A DNA stretch of 64,000 nt from Geothermovivens sp964644845. GTDB lineage: Bacteria; Zhuqueibacterota; Zhuqueibacteria; Oleimicrobiales; Geothermoviventaceae. Below, piece after piece: positions 1-8,815 of this stretch (the first letter of the stretch is position 1; each line of letters opens with the position of its first letter). The position numbers and the translations under genes are program-made. The stretch lies in NCBI GenBank assembly GCA_964644845.1, contig CAZXXS010000122.1, forward strand, positions 1 through 64,000, in the 5' to 3' direction. The notes beneath the pieces are model-generated. The model searched no databases, was not told the DNA's origin, and worked only from the letters and a program-made list of their open reading frames with translations.

Positions 1-140
1 CAGCTTCCCACAGAGTCGCGAGCCGAACAGCGGATCCTCCGGCCCCCCTGTTAACATTTCAATCCGCTCGCAACAATCCTGCGGCTTGCCATTGCAAAGC
101 CGTCAGCGGCTAACTTCTTCCAGGAGGTTTCCCCACCAAT

Positions 141-170
141 AAAAACGCCAGGTGCTCAAAAGCACCTGGC
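141..170 (-). terminator. Rho-independent terminator of the transketolase-like gene
   Basis: A perfect 10-bp stem (arms GCCAGGTGCT and AGCACCTGGC, loop of 4) lies at 147-170. On the minus strand it is followed by GTTTTTATT. It sits about 33 nt past the stop codon of the minus-strand gene at 203, where an intrinsic terminator is expected. Confidence 0.85.
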
Positions 171-202
171 ACATTCATTTGCGATCCCAACCACTGGCAA
201 GG

Positions 203-2548
203 TTACGAAAGCCCCTCCAGTGGCCTTCTCAGGCGCTGGAGCCTCACTTCTCGTTCTTTGGCAAAACGTTCGATCCCTTTCAGGATCCATCCGGGTGAGA
301 TGTGTGCCTCTTCGCACAGTTCGTCCACCGTACCACCGGTGCGCCAGCGGTTGTCCCAGTCCGAACTCAGCGAGTACGCCTCAGCCACTTTGGACGTCAG
401 CCAATCGTGCATCAACCGGAGCGCTCCGTTGGTGATGACCATTGAGTCCACCCAGTCGCTTTCCGACAGCACTTTGTTCCGATACTCCTCCGGCTGAGCC
501 ATGAAGAGCTCGTAACTGATGGCAGCCACGAGCTTCACGTTCAGACCCCGCTTGTCCAGCTCCGGTAGAATCTGAAGCAAGTTGTTCGTCGTGCTCGTTC
601 CCTGCACCAGGACGGTCCCCATCTTGGGAAGATCGGGACGGTAATCGCGCACGACGTACGCACCCTTGGCAGCGGCGAAATGCGACGGGATTCCAAGCGC
701 TTCCCGGTCCGGGATTGTGATTGCTGGGCGCGTCAGATGCAGCACGATGATCGGTGCCTTCAAACGCAACGCTGCACCCAGCACCACCGGTACTTCGTTG
801 TGCTCCCACGGGTGTAGATTGACGACCTGCCCTTTCGGAAACAGTTGGCCGACCCCGGGCGAAAAGATCCCGAAATGCGTGCGCGAGTCGTCCGCCGTTT
901 CGGGGCCGGAGTGTCCCGCCACCCAAATCACCTTGCCGACTTTCAAGTCGCAATCTTGAGCCAGCTGACTGAACAAGCGCATCGGGCCGTACTTCAGGTA
1001 CGCAAAGGACCCGTACGTGGAGAACGCTGCGTAGAAACCGTTGAACTCTTCGTACGGATTCTGGGCGAAATTCACCGTCACCATGCCCGCGCCAATTCCG
1101 GCGTTGGTGAATTCGGTGATTTCCTGCGGCAAAATCGCGCCAAGGGTGTTGCTGTCCCGGTCGTACCAACCAAATCCCTCGAAATCACCCCACCTCTGAC
1201 CGAAACCCGCGATGTTTGTCGACTCAGCCAAGTCTGCTGAGGAAACGACAAAAAGCGGTCTGCCGTACTCCCTGTGCCCGAGCGCGTTCACCCACGCACC
1301 CCACTTCCGGAGTGCGTTCCGATTGGCCGCCTTCTCTCCCGGCTTCACGAACATTTCCTCCGGGTAGTTTTCGTAGTCGTAGATGCGCTCGTCACTCCAG
1401 GGGCTCCGGTCCCCCAGCCGAAACGTGGACAGATCCTCCGGCACACTGTCGCCAAGCGTCACCAGTGTGTTCGCCAAGTAGTCGATCAGGGCTTGGTCGC
1501 GACGTAAAACATCCAGTACCCGGTTGATGTTCGTCCACTCCTGTTCCCGCTGAGCTTCTTCGTCAGGCGGTGCAGGCTCGCCGAAGCCCTCAAATTCGAT
1601 GCCGTACTTCTCCATGAACGGCCGCTTGGTTTCCCAAAACAGCTCGCTGTTCATTTTGTGGGGAGCACCGTGGGACTTGTTGTCGTAGACCAGGTACCCC
1701 CGGCCTTTTTTGGTCCGCATCCAGCCGATGTTCGGCGTTTTGTTTTCATTCGGCCCCAGAAACAGCTCCAGAATCATGCGTCCGAGCTTTTCCCAGTCGT
1801 GGCCGTTCTCACAACCGACAACCCGCCAGCCGTGGCAGCCGAACCAATCCTTTGGGGTCCCCGGCACAACTTTTGAAATCGGATGATCGTCGATCCCGAA
1901 GTCGTTCCAGTCCACAACGTAGTACAGGTTGCTGAGACCCAGTCCCCAGGCGGAGTTCATTGTTTCGTGGATGGCACCCGGAGTTAGTCCGCCTTCCCCT
2001 TCAAACGCCACTACCTTGACCTGCTCGGCCCCGGCCATCTTGAGCGCCAACGCCTCCCCCGCTGCCGCTGGCGAACCATGGCCAGACGGGCCTGTGTTGA
2101 ATTTAAGGAACAGCGTCTTGCCAGCCATTTCGGCGTGCCCCGGTAGCCCACCATTGTGGCGAAACCCGAGCAGATCCTCCGCCAGAACGATCCGTTCGGG
2201 CTCAACGTAGTAGCGTTCGTCTTTCGTCTGCTGGTACTTCAGCCTGAGTGCCTCGGCCAGCACTGTCAACATCGCGTAGATGAGCGGGATCGTGTGCCCT
2301 GCCACCAAAATGAAACGGTCGCCAAAACGCTTCTCCGGGTGACGCAAATCGTAACGCATGACCCCGCTGAGCATCGTTGCCACCAGAGCGTGCACTTTGG
2401 AACGCGATCCTCCAGGGTGCCCGCTCTGACGGTAGTTCAACATGATGTCGATCAGCTGATCGACCATGTCTTTCACAACTTCCCATTTGTCGAAGTGTTG
2501 AGAGATTTCTTGGTACCTCGTCTCCAGATCCTCGTGTTCCATTCCCAT
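203..2548 (-). CDS. Transketolase-like thiamine diphosphate enzyme
   Basis: The 781-aa protein has the transketolase layout. A diphosphate-binding domain carries SGHPGG near the N-terminus, followed by a pyrimidine-binding domain in which ITEFTNAGIGAG aligns with the REHAMGAI region that supplies the catalytic Glu. The expected role is transfer of two-carbon ketol units in the pentose phosphate pathway, which fits the 6-phosphogluconate dehydrogenase at 11726. The protein is about 100 residues longer than ordinary transketolases, and the cofactor motif GDG reads GEG (EGEGGLTPGA, then VVDWND), so the metal-ligand Asp appears to be Glu. The frame is open to 2599, but the ATG at 2548 follows a GGAGG (2554-2558) with 5-nt spacing and lies downstream of the promoter. 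A more distant TPP enzyme of transketolase fold is the alternative. Confidence 0.8.
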   Translation of the reverse strand: MGMEHEDLETRYQEISQHFDKWEVVKDMVDQLIDIMLNYRQSGHPGGSRSKVHALVATMLSGVMRYDLRHPEKRFGDRFILVAGHTIPLIYAMLTVLAEALRLKYQQTKDERYYVEPERIVLAEDLLGFRHNGGLPGHAEMAGKTLFLKFNTGPSGHGSPAAAGEALALKMAGAEQVKVVAFEGEGGLTPGAIHETMNSAWGLGLSNLYYVVDWNDFGIDDHPISKVVPGTPKDWFGCHGWRVVGCENGHDWEKLGRMILELFLGPNENKTPNIGWMRTKKGRGYLVYDNKSHGAPHKMNSELFWETKRPFMEKYGIEFEGFGEPAPPDEEAQREQEWTNINRVLDVLRRDQALIDYLANTLVTLGDSVPEDLSTFRLGDRSPWSDERIYDYENYPEEMFVKPGEKAANRNALRKWGAWVNALGHREYGRPLFVVSSADLAESTNIAGFGQRWGDFEGFGWYDRDSNTLGAILPQEITEFTNAGIGAGMVTVNFAQNPYEEFNGFYAAFSTYGSFAYLKYGPMRLFSQLAQDCDLKVGKVIWVAGHSGPETADDSRTHFGIFSPGVGQLFPKGQVVNLHPWEHNEVPVVLGAALRLKAPIIVLHLTRPAITIPDREALGIPSHFAAAKGAYVVRDYRPDLPKMGTVLVQGTSTTNNLLQILPELDKRGLNVKLVAAISYELFMAQPEEYRNKVLSESDWVDSMVITNGALRLMHDWLTSKVAEAYSLSSDWDNRWRTGGTVDELCEEAHISPGWILKGIERFAKEREVRLQRLRRPLEGLS

Positions 2549-2607
2549 GAAATCCTCCGTGTGCTGTTCCACCAGCGCGGAAGCATCCCTTGTTCCCATT
2601 TTGTTCG

Positions 2608-2636
2608 AATTTATGGACAGAAGGGCATTTTTCCAA
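2608..2636 (-). promoter_or_regulatory. Promoter of the transketolase-like gene
   Basis: On the minus strand TTGGAA (2631-2636), a 17-bp spacer and TAAATT (2608-2613) form a sigma-70-type promoter. Initiation near 2601 gives a leader of about 53 nt before the chosen start at 2548, and would leave the alternative start at 2599 nearly leaderless. Confidence 0.6.
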
Positions 2637-2991
2637 ACGCTTTGGCCTTGTTCCTTGAGATTTGTGCAGGCAGGTTTCTACGAGAACGCCGCAGCTTTAC
2701 CCAGACGGCTGAACCAAGACGGACTCGAGCTCCCTGGAAGGTCCCCCTGCCAATGTAAGGACGCAGCTTTGGCCCACACCCTGTCGGTGCAACGCAGGTA
2801 CCTTCCACAAGCCCTTCGGTAGCGGCAACGAGCACACTCAAAGTGAACTAACGACCCAGGGGGTGCGGAGGACTCCTCTTGCAGTGTGTTCAAGACGGTG
2901 GACCGGGGTGCAGCTTTGTTCTCAACCGTGAGAGCACAGCGTGCGAGCAACCCAGCCTCTGAGAATCGGGAAACCTCACAAAATTCCGGAC

Positions 2992-3020
2992 TTGACAACG
3001 TTCGAGATTTTGGCTAAACT
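2992..3020 (+). promoter_or_regulatory. Strong sigma-70-type promoter for the C69 dipeptidase
   Basis: A consensus TTGACA (2992-2997), a 17-bp spacer and TAAACT (3015-3020) predict initiation near 3027, about 58 nt before the ATG at 3085. This rules out the longer frame that opens at 2941. Confidence 0.75.
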
Positions 3021-3084
3021 GGTTTCAGTGGGGGCAAGGATTGCCAGTCCAGGTCGGAAAGCCATGTTCACGAGAGCAGGTGTC

Positions 3085-4584
3085 ATGAAGAAATTCGGTT
3101 TTGTCCTCGGTGTTGTTGTCTTGCTCTGGTCACTGCCTTCCCACGCGTGTTTCACCGTGGTCGCTGGCAGAAAAGCCACGGCCGACGGCTCCGTCTTGTT
3201 TGCCCACAACGAAGACGACCAGGGCCAGCTGTTGATCAACGTGTGGTTTGTGCCGCGCCAGAAACATACCCCCGACGAGGTGGTTCGGCTAAAGAACGGT
3301 GGGCAGATTCCCCAGGTGCCGGAGACCTGGGCTTACCTGTGGGTCGAGGCGGTCGGCCTGACATTCAGCGACTACGGTTCCAACGAGTGGGGAGTCACAG
3401 TGGCCAGCGATGCTTGCCCTTCGGTTGTGGAGCCCGGGCAGGCGGATTTGACCGACGGGGGAATCAGCTACATGCTGCGCCATCTGGTGCTGCAGCGGGC
3501 AAGAACCGCACGCGAGGGAGTGGAAATCGCTGGAGCGTTTCTGGATCGGTTCGGTTACCCCGCCTCCGGCCGTACACTCGTCATCGCCGACGGTCGCGAG
3601 GCCTGGTTCCTGGCCATCCTTCGCGGCAAACACTGGCTCGCTCAGCGCGTGCCCGACGACCGTGTGGTTGTTCTGCCAAACGTCTTCGTCATCCGTCAGG
3701 TGAATTTCGACGACCACGAGAATTTCATCTTCTGCAGGGACGATCTTCGTCAGTACGCGATTCGCTACGGCTGGTACGATCCCAAATCCGGTCCTTTCGA
3801 CTTCGCCCGGATCTTTGCACTCTCCTACGACCCCAAATATGAAGAGCGGGGCTACGATCTGCGTCAGTGGCGTGGCCAACAGATGATTTCCGGGATAACG
3901 ATGTCTGATCAAGACATTCGATCAAACGGAGGACTACCCTTTTCCGTGAAACCCAGCCACCCACTTGCTGTGGCCGATCTTTTCACCGTTTTGCGCGACC
4001 ATTACGAGGGCACACCTTACGACGTAACACTGGAAAAAGAAGGCAACCCCAACGACGGCGCCGAGCGAACCATTTGCACGATTACAACCCAACACGCCAC
4101 AGTGGCCCAGCTACGGGCCAGCCTGCCACGCGAGTACGCCAACGTGATCTGGTTTAGCTTCGGCCGACCAGACGTCAACACGTTCGTGCCACTCTACACG
4201 TCGATCGGGGAGATTCCCGCCCCTTTCCACTTTGCACTTCCCAGGAATACGTGGCAAGCGGCGTTTGCACACCATTTCGATCCCCCGCCAGGAACGCTGG
4301 TCTACCGGCCGGAACTGGCGTTCTGGATTTTCAACGATCTGGAAAACATCATGGGTCTGGACTACTACAAAACGATCACCCGGATTCAGAAAGAATGGCA
4401 AAAACAGGAACGCGAAGCGCTTTCGCTGCAGCCATTCATCGAGGCCACCGCTCAGAAGTTGTTGAAAACCGGTCCCGACCGAGCTCGGCTGTTTCTGCGC
4501 GAGTACACGTTTGACCGGCTTTTCGAAGCGCTGCAAACGGCAAAATCCTTGACGGCGCAAACCAAAGGAGAAGTGTACTGGTAG
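3085..4584 (+). CDS. Exported C69-family (U34) dipeptidase-like protein
   Basis: The 499-aa protein starts with a signal peptide (hydrophobic FVLGVVVLLW, then PSHA) cleaved just before CFTVVAGRKATADG. In C69/U34 peptidases the newly exposed Cys is the N-terminal nucleophile and the G-x-x-AT-x-DG and HNED patterns follow, as here (FAHNEDD). The likely role is hydrolysis of dipeptides or small amides in the periplasm or outside the cell. The start is set by the promoter at 2992-3020 and the purine-rich GAGCAGG a few bases upstream. The open frame upstream to 2941 would bury the signal peptide and is rejected. It stands alone, divergent from the transketolase-like gene and followed by about 800 bp without a gene. 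Confidence 0.85.
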   Translation: MKKFGFVLGVVVLLWSLPSHACFTVVAGRKATADGSVLFAHNEDDQGQLLINVWFVPRQKHTPDEVVRLKNGGQIPQVPETWAYLWVEAVGLTFSDYGSNEWGVTVASDACPSVVEPGQADLTDGGISYMLRHLVLQRARTAREGVEIAGAFLDRFGYPASGRTLVIADGREAWFLAILRGKHWLAQRVPDDRVVVLPNVFVIRQVNFDDHENFIFCRDDLRQYAIRYGWYDPKSGPFDFARIFALSYDPKYEERGYDLRQWRGQQMISGITMSDQDIRSNGGLPFSVKPSHPLAVADLFTVLRDHYEGTPYDVTLEKEGNPNDGAERTICTITTQHATVAQLRASLPREYANVIWFSFGRPDVNTFVPLYTSIGEIPAPFHFALPRNTWQAAFAHHFDPPPGTLVYRPELAFWIFNDLENIMGLDYYKTITRIQKEWQKQEREALSLQPFIEATAQKLLKTGPDRARLFLREYTFDRLFEALQTAKSLTAQTKGEVYW

Positions 4585-5392
4585 GTTGCTGCAGGTTTTC
4601 CGGCCCCTCCCGTTTGTGTGGTCGCCGGGAATTCCGCGGCAGGCCCCTCCGCGAGGCCACGCTTCCGGGGGCGTTGCTTCCGCCCTGGCAAGAGGGAAAG
4701 TCCACCGTGCACACGAGAAAAATTTCGGAGTTCGGGCTCTGCAAGTCGGGTAGCACCTGAGCCCGGAAAACACAATTCCTGAACATGCTCCCGGTGTCCC
4801 CTCGATCGCCAGCACGCCCCACTTGTTCTGCAACCAGCGGGATCGAAAAGCTCGGAGAAAACAAGCGGCTACCTGCGCACATCGCGGGAACCGTCCAAAT
4901 CGCGCAATTTTCCCCGCCGCGCCAGGTGAAACCTTTCCGTTCCCAGGTGTTCACGCGGTGAGCGGCACCCCCAATCTGCTTCCACAGCCGGCCGTTTTGC
5001 TGGAAAAGCCCAGTCAACAACTGTCGGGCACGTTACACTGCGACATTTCGAAACCGCGTTTGCCGTCGTTGAAGTGACCGCCCCGAGCTCCCGTTAGAGC
5101 CCTTGAGTGTTTGCGCGCAGCCAGAGCTCCCGACGCGCATTTCACGGCAGTCCGAAAGCGCGTGGAATTCTGTGCTCTCTTCGCTCGCCTGCGCGCGCTT
5201 TCGCACGGGTAGCGTGCGCCCCCGTGGCGTCGCACGCAACCGACACCCGGACACCGCAAAAGCGGTCCACTGGCTTCTGCGTGGCCGTGGCGTGGCTCCC
5301 TGGACTTCCTGGAGCTGCACAGTGGACCGGTCGTGCAACCCGCTGTGCACCACTTGCCTGCCAGCAGAACGCAGCTCACTTGTTTGTGCCGG
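4585..5392. other. Long intergenic region with no gene seen
   Basis: 808 bp lie between two convergent genes (C69 dipeptidase ending 4584, TPR membrane protein ending 5393). Small frames on both strands have Arg/Ser/Pro/Cys-rich shadow-like composition and no ribosome binding site. No tRNA, clear terminator or repeat was recognised. Confidence 0.5.
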
Positions 5393-8300
5393 TCAGCGAC
5401 TTTTCTTTTCCCCAATTTCGACCCGCTGCATCTTGGTCAGAAATCCAAGCACGTCCCGGGCTTTTGTCGTGTCACCGAGGCTTCGGTACACGTAGCTGAG
5501 CAGCCGGCGGACCTGCATGTCGGCAGGTTGCAAATCGAGCGCCTTTTCCAGCTCACTGACAGCTGCCCGACTTTGTCCGAGTTTTAGCAAAGCAAGGCCA
5601 AGGTTGTAGTGGGCAGGTGCGTAAGAGGGATCCAACTGAACGGCCTTCCTCCAGGCCTCAGCCGCTCTGGCGTAGTCCTTTTTCACCTGAGCAAGTGCGA
5701 ACCCCAGGTTGTAGTACGCAAGTGCCAGACCAGGATCCAGTTCTCGGGCAAGTTGCAGTTCGTTGAGCGCCTCTTCTCCCTTACCCAAAGCGAGGCAAAC
5801 CGTACCGAGGTTCGCGTGTGCCTCAGCGCTCCCAGGGTCCAAAGCTACTGCTCTCCGAAGATGTTTCTCAGCCTTGACCGCCTCGCCAAGCCCGAGGTAC
5901 AAAACTCCAAGCCGTAGCTGCGCGTCGAAGTCGTCCGGATTGTTCTCAACCCGTGCCTCGTACGTGTTCACACGCGCCGCCGACGCAGCGGCCAGAAAAG
6001 GAGGGTCGGGATCCCGCGGATTTAGCCGTGCCGCTTGCTGGTAGGCCATCTGCGCCAACCCCACCTCTCCGCGGAGCTCGTCCACAATGCCTTTCCACAC
6101 AAAGGCGCTGGCAATGGCGGTGCGTCGAATGCGTTGGATCACTTGAGAGCTGTCCGGACCGGCGTAGCGCACCAGTTTCCAGGGTGCGGCCCGAAAGCGC
6201 AACACTTGTTCCAGATTACGCGCCCAGATCAGCTCGTCCGGCCCGTACACCCGCGGCGTGTGGAAATCCAGAAACGGGTGATCGTCCGTGTTGATGACTG
6301 CCCCCCTCGTGAAGCGGCGCATGCCTGCTTCGTCCAAAACCAGGCAGTCCAGCACGTCGAATGCACTGTTCATGTGGATTCCACGGAGATCTTGCCCCAC
6401 TGCTGGATCCTGCATCTTTCGGCGGATCCGCTCGAAGTCAATTCTGAAGGGCTGGTCCTTTTTCCAGCCGACCAGCAGCGCGTGGCGGTTGCGGCAATTG
6501 TTCGCAATCCACAAGCTGGCGTGCGGAAACACTGCCTGAAATGTTTTCAAAATCGATTTCAGATCTTCGGGACTGAGACCGAAAAGAGGCAACCAGCTGG
6601 ACATCAGGCCGTCTTCTTTCAGGCGATCGCGACAGGCCTGAAAGTACTCCAGGGTGTACAGACTGGCGTTTGCCACCTCTGCCGGATGCACCGAGTCGTT
6701 CATGATCACGTCGTACTTCTCAGTCGTCAGCGACGCGTAGTTTTTGCCATCGGCAAAAATCGCGTGGAAAAATGGTTTTTCGAAAACGCGACCATTGATG
6801 TCCGTGAAGAAACTGCTCGCCTTCACGATTTCCGGGACGAGCTCCACAGCGTCCAGTCGTTCAACACCGTAAAGCCCTACAACACGGCTGGTCTCGCCCG
6901 TGCCGAATCCCACTTGCATCACCTTGCGCGGGTTCGGGTGCAGCAGCATCGGAATGTGTCCCTGCAACTTCTGAGTCGTGCGCAGGTCAAATGCGGTACC
7001 GGCCACCAGAACGTTGTTCACGCAGACAACGCGGTTGTCCTGGTAATCGTGCACGGTTACGGTGCCGTTGACCCCTTCGTCGACGTACAAGAGTTGACTG
7101 CCCTTCTGGTTGAAGTTGAATGCGGTGGCCAGGTAATTCACGGGGAACACAAAAAGGGCCAGTCCTGCCACACCTACTGCTCCGGCCAACCCGCTCAGCA
7201 ATGTTCGACCTGGCTTTGCTGCTACGGAGGTGAACAGAAGCACCCCGACAGCCAGGTTGACAAACGAAGCGACGAGCAAACCCGTCCGCGTCCCGAGCAG
7301 CGGCATCAGCACAAAACTGGCCACCAAAGCACCGAGAACTCCGCCGACCGTGTTCCACGTGTACAGCGCCCCAACGCGACGACCAACTTGCCGAACGTCC
7401 GGCCCCAAGGCCCGAACCGCCACTGGAAAGGCCAGGCCCATCAACACGGTTGGCGGTAACATCACGAGTAGCGCCTCGAGAAACCGCATCAGATTCCAGT
7501 GCCACCAGCTTACCAGCCGAATGTGACGCATCGTCCACGCGTACATGTCGCCGATGTGACCAAGGGCCCAAAGTGACAGCAGTGCAGTCAGTCCGACCGC
7601 GAGTTCAATCCACGCCAGTGTCCTCACCGGTCGCGACAGACGATTGGCAAGGGCACTACCCGCAGCGCCGCCAAGAGCCAGTCCTACCAGGAAGGTCGTC
7701 AGCATGATGCTGAAAGCGTACGTGGAGGAAGAGAAAATGAACAGCAGCACGCGGTTCCAGAAAACCTCGTAGCAAAAAGCAGCAAATCCCCAAACCAGTG
7801 CCGCCGCGAGGACGATTCTTTGCAGACGGTCCGGTCCTGGCAGCTTGATCCTCTGTCTCACTTCGGTCACCCGCATGCGGCCGGAAAATGCCAGGGCGCA
7901 AGTCCCGATCCCCAGGTTCAAAAATGCGGCTGCGAACGTTGTCTCGCGAACGCCAAGCCAGGGGATCAAGAAGAAACCGGCGGCGACCGTTCCTGCAACG
8001 GCACCAAACGTGTTGGCCGCGTAGAGAAGACCGACCTGCCCGCCGGCCTGTGCGCTGGAACGGACCAACGCTTTCGAAAGAACCGGCAACGTGCCGCCCA
8101 TCAAGGCAGTGGGCAGCAGCAAAAGAGTGAAGGAAACAACCGCGCGCAGAACCGTGAAACCGGCAAAATCGTAGCCGAAATTCGCGAAAGCGAAACGGTA
8201 GAGCTCGGAGGCAAGGTCCAGAAGAAGAGGCAAAAGAAAGGCGTAAAACCCGACACCGATCTCGAGCACCGCGTACAGTAGAACTGGTCTGGCGCTTTTG

Positions 8301-8515
8301 TCAGCCAGTTGCCCGAAAAACCAGGCCCCGAGCGCCAGTCCACCCATGAACGCCGCTAAGACTGTACCCACGGCAAATGTGGTGTTGCCGAACACGATGC
8401 CGAACATGCGTGTCCACACCACTTCGTAGACGAGACCGGCAGCGCCCGAAAGGAAAAAGACTGCCACAAGCACAGCGCGCAGAGGTCCCCGACCCTCCGA
8501 ACGTTGAACTCCCAC
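5393..8515 (-). CDS. Polytopic membrane protein with spermidine-synthase-like domain and C-terminal TPRs
   Basis: A 1040-aa three-part protein. About residues 1-470 are many hydrophobic segments resembling the membrane half of fused MFS/spermidine-synthase proteins (FFLSGAAGLVYEVVWTRM near the N-terminus). About residues 480-740 resemble a spermidine synthase (QVGFGTGETSR for nucleotide binding, then YDVIMNDS and SLYTLEYFQ). About residues 830-1030 are TPR repeats (LGVLYLGLGEAVKAEKHLR, YNLGLALLKLGQSRAAV). The family is common in environmental bacteria; substrate and product are unknown, and polyamine synthesis should not be assumed. A GTG start at 8515 has AAGGAGG with 5-nt spacing. It follows the LarA-like gene on the same strand after a 300-bp gap, so it may have its own promoter. 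Confidence 0.75.
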   Translation of the reverse strand: MGVQRSEGRGPLRAVLVAVFFLSGAAGLVYEVVWTRMFGIVFGNTTFAVGTVLAAFMGGLALGAWFFGQLADKSARPVLLYAVLEIGVGFYAFLLPLLLDLASELYRFAFANFGYDFAGFTVLRAVVSFTLLLLPTALMGGTLPVLSKALVRSSAQAGGQVGLLYAANTFGAVAGTVAAGFFLIPWLGVRETTFAAAFLNLGIGTCALAFSGRMRVTEVRQRIKLPGPDRLQRIVLAAALVWGFAAFCYEVFWNRVLLFIFSSSTYAFSIMLTTFLVGLALGGAAGSALANRLSRPVRTLAWIELAVGLTALLSLWALGHIGDMYAWTMRHIRLVSWWHWNLMRFLEALLVMLPPTVLMGLAFPVAVRALGPDVRQVGRRVGALYTWNTVGGVLGALVASFVLMPLLGTRTGLLVASFVNLAVGVLLFTSVAAKPGRTLLSGLAGAVGVAGLALFVFPVNYLATAFNFNQKGSQLLYVDEGVNGTVTVHDYQDNRVVCVNNVLVAGTAFDLRTTQKLQGHIPMLLHPNPRKVMQVGFGTGETSRVVGLYGVERLDAVELVPEIVKASSFFTDINGRVFEKPFFHAIFADGKNYASLTTEKYDVIMNDSVHPAEVANASLYTLEYFQACRDRLKEDGLMSSWLPLFGLSPEDLKSILKTFQAVFPHASLWIANNCRNRHALLVGWKKDQPFRIDFERIRRKMQDPAVGQDLRGIHMNSAFDVLDCLVLDEAGMRRFTRGAVINTDDHPFLDFHTPRVYGPDELIWARNLEQVLRFRAAPWKLVRYAGPDSSQVIQRIRRTAIASAFVWKGIVDELRGEVGLAQMAYQQAARLNPRDPDPPFLAAASAARVNTYEARVENNPDDFDAQLRLGVLYLGLGEAVKAEKHLRRAVALDPGSAEAHANLGTVCLALGKGEEALNELQLARELDPGLALAYYNLGFALAQVKKDYARAAEAWRKAVQLDPSYAPAHYNLGLALLKLGQSRAAVSELEKALDLQPADMQVRRLLSYVYRSLGDTTKARDVLGFLTKMQRVEIGEKKSR

Positions 8516-8815
8516 AGCTCCCTCCTTGTCCTGAACTCCCGCGATCAGCTGATCCGACGGTTTTCTTCAGCAAACCCATCTGGCGTTTGTTAGAGGATCC
8601 CCCGGCTTCAGCCCATCCTCCCGCTTCGACCACCACCCGGGCTGCCAATCGCTCCGTGGCGTCGCTCGCTGAACACCACAGCCCCGCACAGAAAAGCAGC
8701 GCCGTTTCGGCCGAGCACCACAGCTGCTCATCGGCCAGGCGCTGGGGCTTTGCCCGTCTTCGGTCTTGCCGCTCTCGCCCCGGCCTGATGCCTCAAAGCG
8801 AAATTGGTGGAAACG
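8516..8815. other. Intergenic region upstream of the TPR membrane protein
   Basis: 300 bp between the end of the LarA-like gene and the GTG start at 8515. Apart from the Shine-Dalgarno at 8521-8526, I see no convincing promoter, hairpin or small gene. Confidence 0.4.

Larger units (their letters stand above)
2549..3084. other. Divergent intergenic region
   Basis: 536 bp separate the transketolase-like and C69-peptidase genes. It holds one promoter for each direction (2608-2636 minus, 2992-3020 plus). The short frames inside show no recognisable protein features. Confidence 0.6.

Noticed and set aside
4660..4760. A GAGGGAAAGTCC string resembling the conserved P4 region of RNase P RNA
   Set aside because: The surrounding sequence lacks the other conserved RNase P elements (matching 3' P4 strand, ACAGNRA-type end), so it is a chance match.
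6035..7459. 474-codon plus-strand frame
   Set aside because: It is antisense to the membrane/spermidine-synthase-like gene, His/Gln/Arg-rich, without motifs or start signals; a codon-bias shadow.
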